DNA of 58,993 nt, taken from assembly GCA_900316015.1 (NCBI GenBank), contig ONBG01000017.1, positions 1 through 58,993 of the forward strand, written 5' to 3'. This DNA comes from an uncultured Prevotella sp. GTDB lineage: Bacteria; Bacteroidota; Bacteroidia; Bacteroidales; Bacteroidaceae. The notes beneath the pieces were generated by a model that was not told the DNA's origin, searched no databases, and saw nothing but the letters and a program-made list of their open reading frames with translations. Shown here piece by piece: positions 42,079 through 50,507 of this stretch; positions within the stretch are counted from its first letter, which is position 1, and each line of letters starts with the position of its first letter. The position numbers were made by a program, and so were the translations under genes.

Positions 42079-45000
42079 ATGGAAAAAAGACTAATGACGC
42101 TATTGGCATGTTTCTTCCTGTTTGTGGGAGGAATCATGGCACAGACGAAGGTTAGTGGTACCGTAACCTCTGCTGAGGATGGGGAGCCGGTGATCGGTGC
42201 AGCCATCAAGGTGGTAGGTACAAACACGGGCACGGTGACCGACACCGAAGGTCGCTTTACGCTGAATGTGCCCGAAGGTTCTAAGCTCACAGTGAGCTAC
42301 ATCGGCATGCAGACGCAGACGCTCAAGGCAAGTCCCAATATGAGAATCGTCCTTTCAGCGGATAACAAAACCTTGGATGAGGTGATGGTCGTGGCATACG
42401 GTACGCAGAAAAGGTCTACTTTCACGGGTTCCGCCGCAGTTGTTGACGCGAAGGATATCGAGAAGGTACAGGTGACCAACGCTGTAGACGCCTTAAAAGG
42501 CAAGGCAGCTGGTATTCAGATCAACACGGCATCCGGTATGCCGGGCAGCACGCCAACCATCCGCGTCCGTGGTATCAACTCCATCAACGCTGGGAAAGAC
42601 CCGCTGATTGTCGTTGATGGTTCCCCATACGATGGTTCCTTGAACAATATCAACCCTGCCGACGTAGAGACGCTGACCGTCCTGAAGGATGCGGCTTCAA
42701 CCGCCCTCTATGGTGCCCGCGGTGGGAATGGAGTGGTCTTGATCACGACCAAGAGCGGCAAGCGCGGACAAGCTACCCGCATCACGGTAGATGCCAAGTG
42801 GGGTTCCAACTCCCGTGGCATTCCTTCTTATAACGTGATTGACAGCCCAGCCAAGTATTACGAGATGTGGTACCAGGGATTGTACAACTATGGAATGAAC
42901 AAACAGGGGCTCTCTGCGGATGAGGCATGGAAATTCGCGAACGCGAACATGGTGGATCCCAGCAGCCAGAACTCTTACAGCTTACGCTATAATGTGTACA
43001 CGGTGCCTGAGGGCCAGATGATGATCGGCAAGGACGGCAAGCTGAACCCCTATGCTACCTTGGGTCGGTTCATGACCCGCAATGGCGCTACCTATTACCT
43101 GACACCCGACAAGTGGGACGATGCTATTTACAACAATGCGCTCCGCCAGGAATATACGGTGACCGCCAATGGCTCTACCGACCGATCTACCTTCTATATG
43201 TCAGGCAACTACCTGGACAACGAGGGTATCTCCGTGGGCTCTAACTACAAGCGCTTCACCGGGCGTATGAAAGCCGACTACCAGCTGAAGCCTTGGTTGA
43301 AGATCGGTGGTAACGCCAACTATGTCCACTATAACCAGGATTACTTAGGCGATGACGGTTCTTCTGTAAGTTCCGGCAATGCCTTTGCCATGACTTATAT
43401 GGCTCCTATCTATCCGCTGTATATCCGCGACGGCAACAAGAACATCATCTATGACAACAACTCCCGCCTGAACATGTACGACTATGGTGACATGACTCAG
43501 GAGGTAGGATATGGCTTGAGCCGTCCTTACATGACACAGACGAACCCCTTGTCGTCCAATCAGTTGGATACCCGTAACCGCGAGGGCAACTCCGTCAACG
43601 GCGTGGGCACGATCGAGGTACGCTTGCCCTATGGCTTCAAGGTGACCTCCATCAACAGCGTTTACTTGAACGAATACCGCTCCACGGTGACCACCAACCC
43701 GTTCTTCGGGCAATACAAGTCGTCAAACGGCGTGGTATCCAAGCAGCACAACCGTACGTGGGCTTACAACTACCAACAGTTGCTCGACTGGACCCAAACC
43801 TACGGCAAGCATAACATTGCCGCTACGTTCGGTCATGAGTATTACCGCACACGCGGCTATCTGCTTTACGCCGACAAGAGCAACCAGTTCTCTGTCTTCA
43901 ACAAAGAACTGTCTGGCGCTGTTGTCAAAGGCTCTTCTGACTCTTATACGACAGACTATAACGACGAGCGTTACTTAGGTCGTGTGAACTACGACTTCGA
44001 CGGCACCTACTTCGTGTCAGGCTCCTTTACGCGTGAGGCTTCTTCCAACTTCGCGCCCAAGCACCGCTGGGGTTCCTTCTGGGCTTTAGGCTTAGGTTGG
44101 ATGATCAACAAGGAGAAATGGTTCAATGTATCTTGGGTGGATGAGTTGAAGCTCAAGGCCTCTTATGGTGAGAACGGTAACGACCAGATTGGTTCCTATC
44201 GCTATATCACCACTTATGACATTACCAACAGCAACGACCAGGTATCACTTGTGCCCCGTGCATTGGGCAATGAGGAGATTACATGGGAAAAGAACGCCAA
44301 GTTCAATATCGGTGCTGACTTCTCCCTCTTCGGTCATCGCCTCTATGGTAGCATCGAGTACTATGGCAACAAGACCCGCGACATGCTGATGTGGTTCCCG
44401 CTCCCGTCTTCCTTCGGTTATACAGGCTATTACAGCAACGTCGGCAACGTACTCAATGACGGTGTCGAGATCGACCTTCACGGAGACATCATCCGTACGA
44501 AGGACCTGACCTGGACGGTGAATGCCAATCTGACCTCCAATCACAATGAGATTACCAAGTTGCCGGCAGAGCGCCGTACCCAGCACCTCGACTATGAGAA
44601 TCAGGACGGTTACTCCTCTTCCAGCTATTTCTACACACAGGGATCCTCCATCTATTCCTACTATACTAAGAAGTATGCAGGCGTAGATCCACAGACAGGA
44701 GAGTCACTGTGGTATAAGACCACTTACAAGAAAGACGAGCAAGGCAACATCCTCCAGGATGCGAATGGTCATAATGTAGTGGACGGACTGGAGACTACTT
44801 CAAACTACAGTAGTGCAGATACCTATAACATTGGTGACGTGATGCCAGACGTCTATGGCGGTTTCGGCACGAGCGTCAACTGGAAAGGTATCGACTTCTC
44901 CATCGACTTCACCTATCAGTTGGGTGGCAAGGTGTACGACGGTACGTATGCAGGATTGATGAGTGGCAATGATGCCGGCTATGGCATGCACACCGACCTG

Positions 45001-45327
45001 CTGAATGCCTGGACGACAACGAACACGACCAGCAACATTCCTCGTATCCAGTACGGCGACAGCTATACCGCTGCGGGATCCGACCGCTTCCTGACCAGTG
45101 CCTCTTACCTGAGTCTTCAGAACATCACGTTAGGCTATACGTTGCCATCGAGCTGGACTCGTGGCTTGGGCATCAACAGCATCCGCATCTATGGCGTGGC
45201 TGACAATGTCTGGGTATGGTCGAAGCGCCAAGGCCTGGATCCTCGCCAGTCGATCAGCGGTGGCTCAACCAGTGCCTACTATTCAGCCGTTCGCACCATT
45301 TCTGGCGGTATTACGGTTAACTTCTAA
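42079..45327 (+). CDS. SusC/RagA-type TonB-dependent outer-membrane transporter 1
   Basis: This 1082-residue outer-membrane importer is energised by TonB. A signal peptide (about 1-21, ending IMAQ) precedes a carboxypeptidase-regulatory-like domain (about 24-100; KVSGTVTSAEDGEPVIGAA). A plug follows (DEVMVVAYGTQKRSTFTGSA; LYGARGGNGVVLITTKSGK), then a large beta-barrel ending in the aromatic residue ITVNF. It works with the SusD lipoprotein encoded next. Its N-terminal approximately 55 residues are nearly identical to those of transporter 2. Position beside a C10 peptidase suggests peptide rather than glycan import, but the substrate is not determined by sequence. Confidence 0.94.
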   Translation: MEKRLMTLLACFFLFVGGIMAQTKVSGTVTSAEDGEPVIGAAIKVVGTNTGTVTDTEGRFTLNVPEGSKLTVSYIGMQTQTLKASPNMRIVLSADNKTLDEVMVVAYGTQKRSTFTGSAAVVDAKDIEKVQVTNAVDALKGKAAGIQINTASGMPGSTPTIRVRGINSINAGKDPLIVVDGSPYDGSLNNINPADVETLTVLKDAASTALYGARGGNGVVLITTKSGKRGQATRITVDAKWGSNSRGIPSYNVIDSPAKYYEMWYQGLYNYGMNKQGLSADEAWKFANANMVDPSSQNSYSLRYNVYTVPEGQMMIGKDGKLNPYATLGRFMTRNGATYYLTPDKWDDAIYNNALRQEYTVTANGSTDRSTFYMSGNYLDNEGISVGSNYKRFTGRMKADYQLKPWLKIGGNANYVHYNQDYLGDDGSSVSSGNAFAMTYMAPIYPLYIRDGNKNIIYDNNSRLNMYDYGDMTQEVGYGLSRPYMTQTNPLSSNQLDTRNREGNSVNGVGTIEVRLPYGFKVTSINSVYLNEYRSTVTTNPFFGQYKSSNGVVSKQHNRTWAYNYQQLLDWTQTYGKHNIAATFGHEYYRTRGYLLYADKSNQFSVFNKELSGAVVKGSSDSYTTDYNDERYLGRVNYDFDGTYFVSGSFTREASSNFAPKHRWGSFWALGLGWMINKEKWFNVSWVDELKLKASYGENGNDQIGSYRYITTYDITNSNDQVSLVPRALGNEEITWEKNAKFNIGADFSLFGHRLYGSIEYYGNKTRDMLMWFPLPSSFGYTGYYSNVGNVLNDGVEIDLHGDIIRTKDLTWTVNANLTSNHNEITKLPAERRTQHLDYENQDGYSSSSYFYTQGSSIYSYYTKKYAGVDPQTGESLWYKTTYKKDEQGNILQDANGHNVVDGLETTSNYSSADTYNIGDVMPDVYGGFGTSVNWKGIDFSIDFTYQLGGKVYDGTYAGLMSGNDAGYGMHTDLLNAWTTTNTTSNIPRIQYGDSYTAAGSDRFLTSASYLSLQNITLGYTLPSSWTRGLGINSIRIYGVADNVWVWSKRQGLDPRQSISGGSTSAYYSAVRTISGGITVNF

Positions 45328-45348
45328 ACGTTTAAAAGGAACAAGTTT

Positions 45349-46965
45349 ATGAAAAAAATCAATCATTATATATATGTAGCAGGTTTGTTGACCTTGTCAC
45401 TGACCTCGCTCACTGGCTGTATTGATGAGACGGAGCCCACGCAATATGCGACGCAGGACCAGGTTCAGCAGTCTTCTTCAGCAGCCGAGGCCTTGCTGAG
45501 CGCCATGCCGGCTTATTTCAACAAGGTTTGGGACACTGACCGTCACTGGTCCTTTGGCTATGGAGCCCTCATGCACATCCGCGACGTACAAACCGGTGAC
45601 TTGCTGAAATCATCATCCAGCTATAACCAGTTCGAGAATTGGGGACTGAACAAATACCAGGGTGACAAGTATATTTATCCACAGTTTATCTGGAACTTTT
45701 ACTACGGTTTCGTCAACACAGCTAACAATATGATCTCTGGTGTGAATGCAGACAATGCCACGGACACCCAGTTGGGCTACTTAGGCGCAGGCTATGCTTT
45801 CCGCGCGATGCTGTATCTGGACATGGCGCGCTGCTTTGAGTTCCTTCCCAACGACAAGACCAGCGCAACCAATAGCTATGGCCATGACGTGACCGGGCTC
45901 ACCGTTCCTATCATCAAGGCGGGCATGAGCCAGGACAGCGCACGTGTTAACCCACGCGTAGACCATAAGACCATGGCCGCTTTCATCCTTGGTGACTTGG
46001 ACAATGCAGAGAAATATATCGTCCACCTGACCAATACGAACGGCAAAACATTGCCCGACTTAGCTTGCGTCTATGGACTGAAGGCACGCCTCTATATGTG
46101 GAACGAGGACTATGCCAATGCAGAGAAATATGCCCGCTTGGCCATCAATGAGTCGCATCTCTCACCGATGACAGAGACACAAGCCCTGAACACCAAGACC
46201 GGTTTCAACGTTGTCGACCCATGGATGTGGGGCGCACAGCAGACTTCTGAAAACAAATCCGTCCAGACAGGTATCGTCAACTGGACCTCTTTCGTCAGCG
46301 ATGAGACAACCTTTGGCTACTGTGGACTGGGTACCGGAACCTTCAATGAGATTGACAAGAATATGTACGACCGCATCAGCAACAACGACTGGCGCAAACT
46401 CTGGTTCCAGGCACCAGAAGGATCTGCACTCTATGGCAAGAACCTTTACGTAACCGCTGCGAATGCCTCACAGTACCCAGCCTATGCTTCACTGAAGTTC
46501 CGTCCAGGTGAAGGCAATGGCGACAGTCCAGAGACAGGTGCCGCTACCGCCTACCCGATCATGCGCGTGGAGGAGATGTACTTCATTGAGGCTGAGGCTG
46601 CTGCCCACCAGGATGCCAATCGAGGCAAGCAGCTCGTGGAGTCGTTCATGAAGAGCTATCGCAATCCTAACTATACCTGCAAGGCAACCTCACAGGCAGA
46701 CATCGTGGAGGAGATCGTCTTCCAGAAGCGTGTGGAGCTCTTCGGCGAAGGCCAGACGTTCTTTGACATCAAGCGCCTCAACTATTCTGTGACCCGTGGC
46801 TATGCAGACACCAACTGGCGCGACGTGCAGCGTTTCAATACCAATGGCCGCCCGGCTTGGATGAACTACTGTATTGTTAAGACAGAGGGCAATAACAACA
46901 AGGCCGTCACCGAGTATAACAACCCTGATCCATCAGATACTTATACACCTTGGACAGGCAAATAA
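45349..46965 (+). CDS. SusD/RagB-type surface lipoprotein 1
   Basis: The surface lid that binds substrate and covers the SusC barrel. It is 538 residues with a lipoprotein signal (SLTSLTGC), helical TPR-like repeats, and the SusD C-terminal blocks MRVEEMYFIEAEAAA and FQKRVELFGEGQTFFDIKRL. It starts 21 nt after susC1 and is followed by a small lipoprotein gene in the same operon. Confidence 0.94.
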   Translation: MKKINHYIYVAGLLTLSLTSLTGCIDETEPTQYATQDQVQQSSSAAEALLSAMPAYFNKVWDTDRHWSFGYGALMHIRDVQTGDLLKSSSSYNQFENWGLNKYQGDKYIYPQFIWNFYYGFVNTANNMISGVNADNATDTQLGYLGAGYAFRAMLYLDMARCFEFLPNDKTSATNSYGHDVTGLTVPIIKAGMSQDSARVNPRVDHKTMAAFILGDLDNAEKYIVHLTNTNGKTLPDLACVYGLKARLYMWNEDYANAEKYARLAINESHLSPMTETQALNTKTGFNVVDPWMWGAQQTSENKSVQTGIVNWTSFVSDETTFGYCGLGTGTFNEIDKNMYDRISNNDWRKLWFQAPEGSALYGKNLYVTAANASQYPAYASLKFRPGEGNGDSPETGAATAYPIMRVEEMYFIEAEAAAHQDANRGKQLVESFMKSYRNPNYTCKATSQADIVEEIVFQKRVELFGEGQTFFDIKRLNYSVTRGYADTNWRDVQRFNTNGRPAWMNYCIVKTEGNNNKAVTEYNNPDPSDTYTPWTGK

Positions 46966-46989
46966 TTCACATCAAAAGAAGAAGAAAAT

Positions 46990-47808
46990 ATGAAAAAGAT
47001 ATTTCATTTTGCTTTTCTCGCCATGGTCGTGGCTACTGGGCTTATGTCCTGTACCGATGACTATAGCTATGATCCGGCAGTGAAGGACGCTACTTCCAGC
47101 CAGGCTTTCCTGAACACAGCGGATGGCGCATCCTCTTACACCTATACTCCAGACATGGAACAGAAGCTGACCATTAAGGTGGGTCGTCCTGATTCCACAC
47201 AGGCAGCAACGATCGCCCTGAGCGCAGACAACAGCAAGTTCAAAGTTCCTTCCACCATTTCCTTTGCTGCCGGTGAGGGAACCAAGAGCGTGGACGTGAC
47301 TTTCGACATGGAGACAGGTACCTCTGAGGACGTTTGCATTGCAGTGGCTCCTGAGAACGCCTATCAGTATGGCGTGGACAGCTTGAAACTCTCCATCACC
47401 CGCGATTATACTTGGGTGAAGTTCAAGGACAAGGGGTTGTTCACCAATACAGTTCTTGGACCGGAGAACGCACCAATCGTGATTGCGCAAGCCAAGGAGA
47501 AACCAGGGCTTTACAAGCTCTATAAGCCCCTCACCTCCATCATCAAAGAGCAGGAACTGGATCCTTCCGTGGACACTGACTATGAAGTTTATGTAAATCC
47601 TACGGATGCAAAGAAGAGCTCTTTTGGTCCCTATTGGGCTGGATTTGCAAACGATACTTATGGGAATGTCTATCATGTAGCAAGAAGCATTGCACAAGAA
47701 GACAATGTGATTACCATCCATTGCTTACTTTGCGTGGTTTATAATGGACGATTCGCTGATTTGTATGGGCTGGATGATGCTTGGGTCATCACCCTTCCCG
47801 ATGAGTAA
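46990..47808 (+). CDS. Hypothetical DUF4843-like surface lipoprotein
   Basis: A 272-residue lipoprotein (signal ending GLMSC) with a mostly beta N-terminal half including a Calx-beta-like stretch (about 95-135; FAAGEGTKSVDVTFD) and a second beta domain. Third gene after susC-susD, the position where accessory substrate-binding lipoproteins usually sit. The family name is a resemblance judged by eye. It is followed by a terminator-like hairpin before the peptidase gene. Confidence 0.7.
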   Translation: MKKIFHFAFLAMVVATGLMSCTDDYSYDPAVKDATSSQAFLNTADGASSYTYTPDMEQKLTIKVGRPDSTQAATIALSADNSKFKVPSTISFAAGEGTKSVDVTFDMETGTSEDVCIAVAPENAYQYGVDSLKLSITRDYTWVKFKDKGLFTNTVLGPENAPIVIAQAKEKPGLYKLYKPLTSIIKEQELDPSVDTDYEVYVNPTDAKKSSFGPYWAGFANDTYGNVYHVARSIAQEDNVITIHCLLCVVYNGRFADLYGLDDAWVITLPDE

Positions 47809-47826
47809 TTAGATATGAAATAAGAC

Positions 47827-47880
47827 AGCCATATTTCCTCTCTTTCTTCAAGGGAGAGGGGATATGGCTTTTATTTTTTA
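47827..47880 (+). terminator. Terminator between the lipoprotein and C10 peptidase genes
   Basis: A 16-bp stem with two G-T pairs (47827-47842 with 47854-47869) is followed by TTTATTTTTTA. It ends about 7 nt before the peptidase ATG. It would end the susCD transcript or let a fraction read through into the peptidase. Confidence 0.75.
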
Positions 47881-47886
47881 TAGAAG

Positions 47887-49560
47887 ATGAAAAAGGTTAT
47901 ACTCTTATTACTATGCGCGTTCGGTGCCTATGGCGTGAATGCCGCTGAACGCAGCTTGGAGGAGATGAGGCAGATTGCCTTCTCCGTGCTCTCCTCCCAG
48001 GTGAGCCAGGCTAAGGGACTGGACAAGGCTACTCGGTTGCAGGTAGAGCCACTGTTGCAGAACGACATGCTCACCGTGATGGGATCGAAGCAAGCAGGCT
48101 TCGTAGTGATCAGCAACGACGATGGCACAGATGCTGTGCTCGGCTACTCCCTTCAGGCATACTCATCGACGGATAACCCACAGTTTAACTGGTGGCTGAA
48201 CGCTATGACACAGGTCTTGAAGGCAGAGAAAGCAACGGGCAATGCCACGCTGAAGCGTGTCGTTAAGCCGGAGAACGGAAAGTCGGTGGAGCCGATGGTT
48301 ACCTCTACTTGGGGACAAGGTACTCCTTATAACAATGACTGCCCTGGCATGGGATCCGGTCATTATCCTACGGGTTGCCAGGCTACCGCCATGGCACAGA
48401 TCATGTACCACTGGAAATACCCCACAAAGGGAACGGGTTCCAACCAGTATTCCTTCAACGGTGCCCTTTATAAAGCAGATTTCAGCCAGACAACCTACGA
48501 CTGGGGCAACATGATCGACAGCTACTCCAAGAGCTATACAGATGCGCAGGCAGCGGCAGTGGCTACCCTGATGTGGCATTGTGGAGCGGCCATCAACATG
48601 CAATATACAGCCTCGGGCAGTGGCGCTTTCGATGTAGAGGCCTGCAAGGCTTTCAACAACTACTTCGGCTACAAGGATGCCCAGCTCTACAACCGCGACT
48701 ATTACTCGGAGGAAGCATGGATGAAGAGGATCTATCAGGAGATCGATGCCCAGCGCCCCATCCTCTACACAGGCGTGGATGCAACCAATGGTGGTCATGC
48801 ATTCGTGCTCGATGGCTACGATAGCGATGGGATGGTACATATCAACTGGGGATGGAACGGATCAGAGGACGGCTACTACGACATTGCTAAACTCAACCCT
48901 GCAAACTATGCCTTCTCCTTACAACAAGGGATGATCGTAGGACTTTCATCGGAGAAGCTCGGCAATGAGTATCATTCACAGATCGGCTCTTCCAATCTGA
49001 CAATGAGCAATACCAGTACCCGAATCACACTCTCCGGAAGGCTTGTCAATATGGGCACAGTGCAGTTTGATGGCCTGATCGGCATGGCAATCGTGAATAT
49101 GGCGACGGGAGACTCAACCATTGTCAAGGCTGAACGCTTCAGCCTGCAAGAATATAAAGACGGACTGACCTACACGAAGGACGGTTCCTTCCAGTCCTAT
49201 TGGATGAAAACACCAGGCGTGACCTACCGCGTCTTCTTAGTTTCCAAGTCAGACCAGGAAAGCAGTTGGCAGTTGGTACGCAACAATAACGTGGAGAATC
49301 CATCTTCTGCCTCCTCTTATCTGATGACAGTAGACGCAGATAACCATATCACCGTCACCGCGGAGACATCCGATCTGTGGACGACCGCCATTTCAACTGT
49401 CACCGCATTGCCCTCCACGACAGGCGTTATCACCGTCTATGATGCCATGGGCAGGAAGGTATATGCTTCCCCAGCCGCGTCCTTCCGCGTTCAGGACGTG
49501 CCTGCCAAGGGACTGTTGATCGTGACCGATGGAAAGAATACCCGTAAAATATTGAAATAG
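47887..49560 (+). CDS. C10 family cysteine peptidase (streptopain/SpeB-like), secreted
   Basis: A secreted papain-fold protease made as a precursor. Signal peptide about 1-19, propeptide to about residue 135, catalytic domain with Cys164 in PTGCQATAMAQI and His304 in NGGHAFVLDGY, followed by HINWGWNG. A beta-rich region follows, then a C-terminal module ending KGLLIVTDGKNTRKILK that resembles a type IX secretion sorting domain. At 557 residues it is longer than streptococcal SpeB because of the C-terminal additions. It is followed 1 nt later by a small lipoprotein gene and flanked by two SusC/D pairs, so its products may feed those transporters. Confidence 0.92.
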   Translation: MKKVILLLLCAFGAYGVNAAERSLEEMRQIAFSVLSSQVSQAKGLDKATRLQVEPLLQNDMLTVMGSKQAGFVVISNDDGTDAVLGYSLQAYSSTDNPQFNWWLNAMTQVLKAEKATGNATLKRVVKPENGKSVEPMVTSTWGQGTPYNNDCPGMGSGHYPTGCQATAMAQIMYHWKYPTKGTGSNQYSFNGALYKADFSQTTYDWGNMIDSYSKSYTDAQAAAVATLMWHCGAAINMQYTASGSGAFDVEACKAFNNYFGYKDAQLYNRDYYSEEAWMKRIYQEIDAQRPILYTGVDATNGGHAFVLDGYDSDGMVHINWGWNGSEDGYYDIAKLNPANYAFSLQQGMIVGLSSEKLGNEYHSQIGSSNLTMSNTSTRITLSGRLVNMGTVQFDGLIGMAIVNMATGDSTIVKAERFSLQEYKDGLTYTKDGSFQSYWMKTPGVTYRVFLVSKSDQESSWQLVRNNNVENPSSASSYLMTVDADNHITVTAETSDLWTTAISTVTALPSTTGVITVYDAMGRKVYASPAASFRVQDVPAKGLLIVTDGKNTRKILK

Positions 49561-49561
49561 A

Positions 49562-50152
49562 ATGAAGAAGATGAAGCATATCTTATGCTGGCTGTCCCTT
49601 GCCCTCGTCGCTGTAGGGCTGACAGCTTGCAACGACAGCACCGATGATGAGAATGCCACTCCCAATATCAGTGGCACCTATCAGGGCTCGATGATTTACT
49701 ATAATGATGCTACGGTTAAGAACGATACCCTCACCGCATCGTGGACCCTTACGCAGGACAAGGTGCAAATCGCCTCGTTCAACATCGGATGGATCGCGGG
49801 AAAGTTGCGCGATGACAACTTGAAAGAGCAGGTTAGGCAGTTGGCAAAACAAAATCTGACAGGCAACCTGAAGCTCTTCCGGTCGAATCCTACCTTGTAT
49901 TATGCCAATATGGAAGACGTGAGCTATCCTGTGGTAGTCGATGGGAAGGCCCGCACGCTGACCTTGCGCTTTGTCACGGACAACCAGGACAGCTTCCTCG
50001 CTTATGATCGTACGTCGAACGTGGTCATGTTGCAAGTGAAAGTCCTCTCCGCTTTCTTGGACAAAGACAAGATCAACCTGCTCACGGACACCCCAAGTTT
50101 TCTCTTCTACTCCCAGCCCAAGGGTGGGGGAGACATCCATTACCAGCTCTGA
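49562..50152 (+). CDS. Small lipoprotein (DUF4840-like)
   Basis: A 196-residue lipoprotein with signal ending AVGLTAC and a beta-rich body (SGTYQGSMIYYNDATVKND; the middle contains LTLRFVTDNQDSF). It resembles DUF4840-type lipoproteins by eye. It starts 1 nt after the C10 peptidase stop, so the two are tightly coupled. In several bacteria C10-type peptidases are paired with a small inhibitor gene. That role is possible here, but no inhibitor fold can be shown from sequence. Confidence 0.65.
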   Translation: MKKMKHILCWLSLALVAVGLTACNDSTDDENATPNISGTYQGSMIYYNDATVKNDTLTASWTLTQDKVQIASFNIGWIAGKLRDDNLKEQVRQLAKQNLTGNLKLFRSNPTLYYANMEDVSYPVVVDGKARTLTLRFVTDNQDSFLAYDRTSNVVMLQVKVLSAFLDKDKINLLTDTPSFLFYSQPKGGGDIHYQL

Positions 50153-50170
50153 CTTATCGTCATTCCTCTT

Positions 50171-50212
50171 GCGAAAAGGCGTGCCAAACGAAAAGATGGC
50201 ACGCCTTTTCGC
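50171..50212 (+). terminator. Strong hairpin terminator after the peptidase operon
   Basis: A perfect 16-bp stem GCGAAAAGGCGTGCCA/TGGCACGCCTTTTCGC (50171-50186 with 50197-50212) has a 10-nt loop. It is followed by GTGTTTTG and begins 18 nt after the lipoprotein stop. Confidence 0.85.
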
Positions 50213-50297
50213 GTGTTTTGATCCCCCCTTCTTACCCCTAAGAAGACGAAGAATGAAAGAAAAATGAAAGAAAAACGTATTTTTAATCTTAAAAAAC

Positions 50298-50328
50298 TTG
50301 TTTGTTTCAAAAATAACCTTTATATTTG
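50298..50328 (+). promoter_or_regulatory. Promoter of the second susC-susD operon
   Basis: TTG (50298-50300), 20 bp, TATATTTG (50321-50328), with a leader of about 175 nt. The upstream block (CGTA, TTTTAATCTTAAAAAA) aligns with the region before the first susC gene. Confidence 0.65.
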
Positions 50329-50507
50329 CGACATGGATATATATATCTTTCAATAGGCGGTAATAGATTCAAGGATTCCATGAGGGAGTGGGGCGTAGCC
50401 GCGGAGGTGATGTCAGTTTCTCCTTTTCTTTGGGAAAAATCAGGGTAATCAACAAAACAAGAGGAATTATTAACCTTTATTTATTAACTCATAACCGAAG
50501 AGAACTT

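Noticed and set aside
50388-50507. 40-residue N-terminal extension of SusC2
   Set aside because: It precedes a perfect signal peptide matching SusC1 and would bury it; translation should start at 50508.
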